In this document: positions 61,609 to 64,000 of the stretch, one piece after another
Layout: each line of letters opens with the position of its first letter
Position numbering within the stretch: position 1 is the stretch's first letter
DNA from: Amycolatopsis arida
GTDB taxonomy: Bacteria > Actinomycetota > Actinomycetes > Mycobacteriales > Pseudonocardiaceae
Reading direction: 5' to 3'
Assembly: GCF_900115565.1 (NCBI RefSeq)
Contig: NZ_FOWW01000004.1
Location: forward strand, 186,001 to 250,000
DNA length: 64,000 nucleotides
Program-made: the position numbers and the translations under genes
Notes under the pieces: generated by a model
The model's input: only the letters and a program-made list of their open reading frames with translations
What the model was told of the DNA's origin: nothing
The model's database searches: none

Positions 61609-62958
61609 ATGACCGGGCCCAGGACGTGTGTCATCGGCGCGGGGCTGAGCGGGTTGTGCGCCGGCAAGATGCTCTCGGACTACGGCGTCCCGTACGAGTG
61701 CTTCGAGTCGTCGGACCGGATCGGCGGCAACTGGGCCTTCGGCAACCCCAACGGCCGGTCCAGCGCGTACCGCTCGCTGCACATCGACACCTCCAAGCAC
61801 CGACTGTCCTTCAAGGACTTCCCGATGCCGGAGCACTTTCCCGACTTCCCGCACCACTCCCAGATCAAGGAGTACCTGGAGCGCTACGCGGAGGCCTTCG
61901 GGCTGAAGGACAACATCCGCTTCGACACGGCGGTGGAGCACGCCCACCGGCTGCCGGCGGGTGGCTGGGAGATCACCACGCGGGACGGCGCGGTGCACCG
62001 CTTCGACGTCCTGGTCGTGGCGAACGGCCATCACTGGGACCCGCGGTTCCCGAGCTTCCCCGGCGAGTTCACCGGCGAGTCGATGCACTCGCACGACTAC
62101 GTCGACCCGGAGACTCCGCTGCGGCTGTCCGGTCAACGCGTTCTGATCGTCGGGATCGGCAACAGCGCGGCGGACATCGCGGTCGAGTTGTCCCAGCGCT
62201 TCCTGGACAACACCGTGGTCCTGTCCACCCGGTCGAGCGCGTGGATCGTGCCGAAGTACATCATGGGGATCCCCGCCGACCGGCTCTTCGCCACCAGCCC
62301 GTACCTTCCGCTGTCCTGGCAGCGCCGGCTGGCCCGGAAGAGCCCGGTCCTGCTGACCGGCCGGCCGGAACGGTTCGGCCTGCCCACCCCGAACCACCAC
62401 TTCCTCGAGGCGCATCCCACACAGTCGCAGGAACTGCCGCTGCGGCTCGGGTCCGGCGACGTCACCGCGAAACCCGACATCCGTCGACTGGACGGCATGC
62501 GGGTGCACTTCACCGACGGGACCTCCGCCGACTTCGACGTCATCGTCTACGCCACCGGCTACAACATCTCGTTCCCGTTCTTCGATCCCGACTTCCTCAG
62601 CGCTCCGGACAACCGCCTCCCCCTGTACAAGCGCATGTTCAAGCCCGGCCTCGACGACCTCGCGTTCGTCGGTTTCGCCCAGGCGACGCCGACCCTCTTC
62701 CCGTTCGTGGAATGCCAGGCCCGGCTGCTCGCCGCCTATCTCGCCGGTACCTACCGGCCGCCCGAGGAGGGGGACATGTGGCGCGTCATCGCCCGGGACG
62801 AGAAACGGTTCGTGGGACACTTCGCCGACCGGCCGCGGCACACCCAGCAGGTCGACTACTTCGTCTACGAGCACGACATTCGCGCCCGCGAGCTGCCGGC
62901 CGGCTGGCGTCGGGTGCGGGAGCACGGCCCGGTACCGCTCGCGGGGAGGGCCCGGTGA
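61609..62958 (+). CDS. flavin-containing/Baeyer-Villiger-like monooxygenase
   Basis: A 449-residue FMO. FAD motif VIGAGLSGLCAGKM (near 8-21), SDRIGGNWAFG, the FxGxxxHxxxY signature FTGESMHSHDY (near 156-166) and NADPH motif VLIVGIGNSAADIAVEL (near 178-194), plus ATGYN near 326. It oxygenates a ketone, amine or sulfur compound with NADPH and O2. Followed by a TetR and a hydrolase, which fits ketone-to-ester oxidation then ester cleavage. Confidence 0.92.
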   Translation: MTGPRTCVIGAGLSGLCAGKMLSDYGVPYECFESSDRIGGNWAFGNPNGRSSAYRSLHIDTSKHRLSFKDFPMPEHFPDFPHHSQIKEYLERYAEAFGLKDNIRFDTAVEHAHRLPAGGWEITTRDGAVHRFDVLVVANGHHWDPRFPSFPGEFTGESMHSHDYVDPETPLRLSGQRVLIVGIGNSAADIAVELSQRFLDNTVVLSTRSSAWIVPKYIMGIPADRLFATSPYLPLSWQRRLARKSPVLLTGRPERFGLPTPNHHFLEAHPTQSQELPLRLGSGDVTAKPDIRRLDGMRVHFTDGTSADFDVIVYATGYNISFPFFDPDFLSAPDNRLPLYKRMFKPGLDDLAFVGFAQATPTLFPFVECQARLLAAYLAGTYRPPEEGDMWRVIARDEKRFVGHFADRPRHTQQVDYFVYEHDIRARELPAGWRRVREHGPVPLAGRAR

Positions 62959-63581
62959 CCCCGGCCGAGCACGTCCTGGACCGCCGCCCGCCCAACCGCG
63001 GGGACCAGCGGCGAAGGGCCCTGCTCACCGCGCTCGACCAGCTGCTGCGCGAGGACACCCTCGCCGCGATCAACGTGCGGGACATCTCGCGCAGGGCCGA
63101 GGTCACGCGCTCGGCGTTCTACTTCTACTTCGAGAACAAGGCCGTCGCGGTCGCGGCCCTGTGCAACGAGATGTACCAGGAGGCGTTCACCGCCGGCGCG
63201 ATCCTGCTCAGCGGGGAGGGCACCCCGGCGGAACGGATCCGGCGCACGATCGCCGGACTGTTCGAGACGTGGGCGAGGCACCGGCACGTCTTCCGCGCGA
63301 TGCTGGACGCCAGGGACGCCGACGAGACCGTGCGCGCGCTGTGGGACGACGACCGCGAGTCGTTCGTGCCCACGATCGCCACCATGATCGAGGCCGAGCG
63401 CACGGCGGGTCACGCCCCGGAGGGGCCGGACGCCCGGCTGCTCGCCACCGTCCTGCTGGAGCTCAACGACCGCGCACTGGAACGGCTCTCCCGAGGCGGG
63501 CCGGCGAGCCCACCGGCCGGCGAGCTCCAGGACGCGCTGGTGACCGTCTGGCTGCGCACCATCTACGGCAGGTGCCCATGA
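62955..63581 (+). CDS. EthR-like TetR regulator
   Basis: A 208-residue protein from GTG 62955 (GTGA overlap with the FMO). The helix-turn-helix INVRDISRRAEVTRSAFYFY, then FENKAVAVAALCNEM has the FYFYF signature of EthR. In Mycobacterium EthR represses the FMO gene ethA; here the pair is in tandem rather than divergent. Binding to 61548-61559 is inferred. Confidence 0.92.
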   Translation: MTPAEHVLDRRPPNRGDQRRRALLTALDQLLREDTLAAINVRDISRRAEVTRSAFYFYFENKAVAVAALCNEMYQEAFTAGAILLSGEGTPAERIRRTIAGLFETWARHRHVFRAMLDARDADETVRALWDDDRESFVPTIATMIEAERTAGHAPEGPDARLLATVLLELNDRALERLSRGGPASPPAGELQDALVTVWLRTIYGRCP

Positions 63582-64000
63582 CCTCCTCGCCCTCCTCGCC
63601 CTTCACCTTCCCCGTGGGGGAGGGCAGCTGCGCCGCGCGACGGTTCGCGGCCACCACCGACGCCCTGCGCACCGCCGCCGGCCGCCCCTGCGTGGTCATG
63701 GCTCACGGGTTCGGCGCCACCCGCGACTGCGGGCTCGACGCCGTCGCCGGCGAGCTCGCCGACACCGGCCTCGACGTCCTGGCATTCGACTACCGGGGCT
63801 TCGGTGAGAGCGGCGGCACGCCCCGGCAGCGGGTGTCGGTCGGCCGGCAGCTGGCCGACTACCGGGCCGCGGTGGCCGCCGCGCGCGGCCTGGACGGCGT
63901 GGACCCCCGGCGCGTCGTGCTGTGGGGCGCGTCGCTGGCCGGCGGCCACGTGCTCGCCGCCGGCGCGCGGGACCCGGACGTGGCCGCCATCGTGTCGCTG
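63578..64000 (+). CDS. alpha/beta hydrolase (partial, runs off the window)
   Basis: The first 141 residues, from ATG 63578 (overlap with the TetR stop). MAHGFGATRDCGLDAVAGEL (oxyanion region), DYRGFGESGG and nucleophile elbow WGASLAGG (Ser near residue 125) are present; the acid and His residues lie beyond the window. Third gene of the FMO operon, so an esterase acting on the FMO product is plausible. Confidence 0.9.
   Translation, partial: MTSSPSSPFTFPVGEGSCAARRFAATTDALRTAAGRPCVVMAHGFGATRDCGLDAVAGELADTGLDVLAFDYRGFGESGGTPRQRVSVGRQLADYRAAVAAARGLDGVDPRRVVLWGASLAGGHVLAAGARDPDVAAIVSL

Overview
The window is very GC-rich, uses many GTG starts, and has tightly overlapping genes (ATGA/GTGA junctions). 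Its gene order is that of an actinobacterial chromosome: dnaJ-rsmE-HIT-phoH-ybeY-CNNM-deaminase-like-era-recO-uppS, zur/smtB, glyS, dgt, dnaG. WhiB-like, SARP and class F-type sortase genes, together with the style of the integrated element, point to a member of the Pseudonocardiaceae (Amycolatopsis-like). The family is inferred, not proven.

Layout. (1) 1-31.7 kb is conserved core. It holds a ribosome-maturation and RNA-quality block (rsmE, phoH, ybeY, era). Next comes a block of disordered, repeat-tailed membrane proteins (CD225, DUF2752, two RDD), then recO-uppS, a frameshifted beta-solenoid membrane protein, a zinc module (permease and TIGR03943 on +, smtB-zur on -), a secreted protein with a sortase, glyS, dgt, a serpin, a membrane glycosyltransferase, an ECF41 sigma factor convergent with its carboxymuconolactone-decarboxylase partner, dnaG, and tRNA-Asn. 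(2) 31,760-44,206 is a 12.4-kb actinomycete integrative and conjugative element (AICE). It sits in a CAT-anticodon tRNA gene, and both ends carry an identical 45-bp core. It carries a tyrosine integrase, a membrane-Nudix fusion with an AT-rich front half, two XRE/TPR regulators plus a small XRE, an excisionase-like protein, a WhiB-like protein, Spd-type membrane proteins, an FtsK/TraB-type DNA translocase followed by a nonamer repeat array, and a minus-strand operon of small Cys-rich/winged-helix proteins ending in an EEP nuclease. No recognised rep gene was found. (3) 44.2-64 kb is accessory chromosome: small regulator-plus-enzyme cassettes (MarR/SDR, TetR/glycosyltransferase, ArsR/SRPBCC/TIGR03086, TetR/FAD monooxygenase, FMO/EthR-like TetR/hydrolase), base-repair genes (ogt, a 5'-truncated alkA), a hydrolase pseudogene, and a large SARP-NB-TPR regulator followed by two secreted-protein genes.

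How it works together. Many accessory cassettes have visible palindromic operators next to the regulator gene, so local autoregulation is likely. The two secreted-protein genes after the SARP regulator each have upstream repeats with an 11-bp period, the spacing expected for SARP binding. In the AICE, the integrase, paired arm-like repeats at both ends, the excisionase and the translocase with its adjacent repeat array form a coherent excision/transfer module. The most unusual parts are the membrane-Nudix fusion, the repeat array after the translocase gene, the symmetric end repeats, and the 11-bp repeats beside the SARP regulator.
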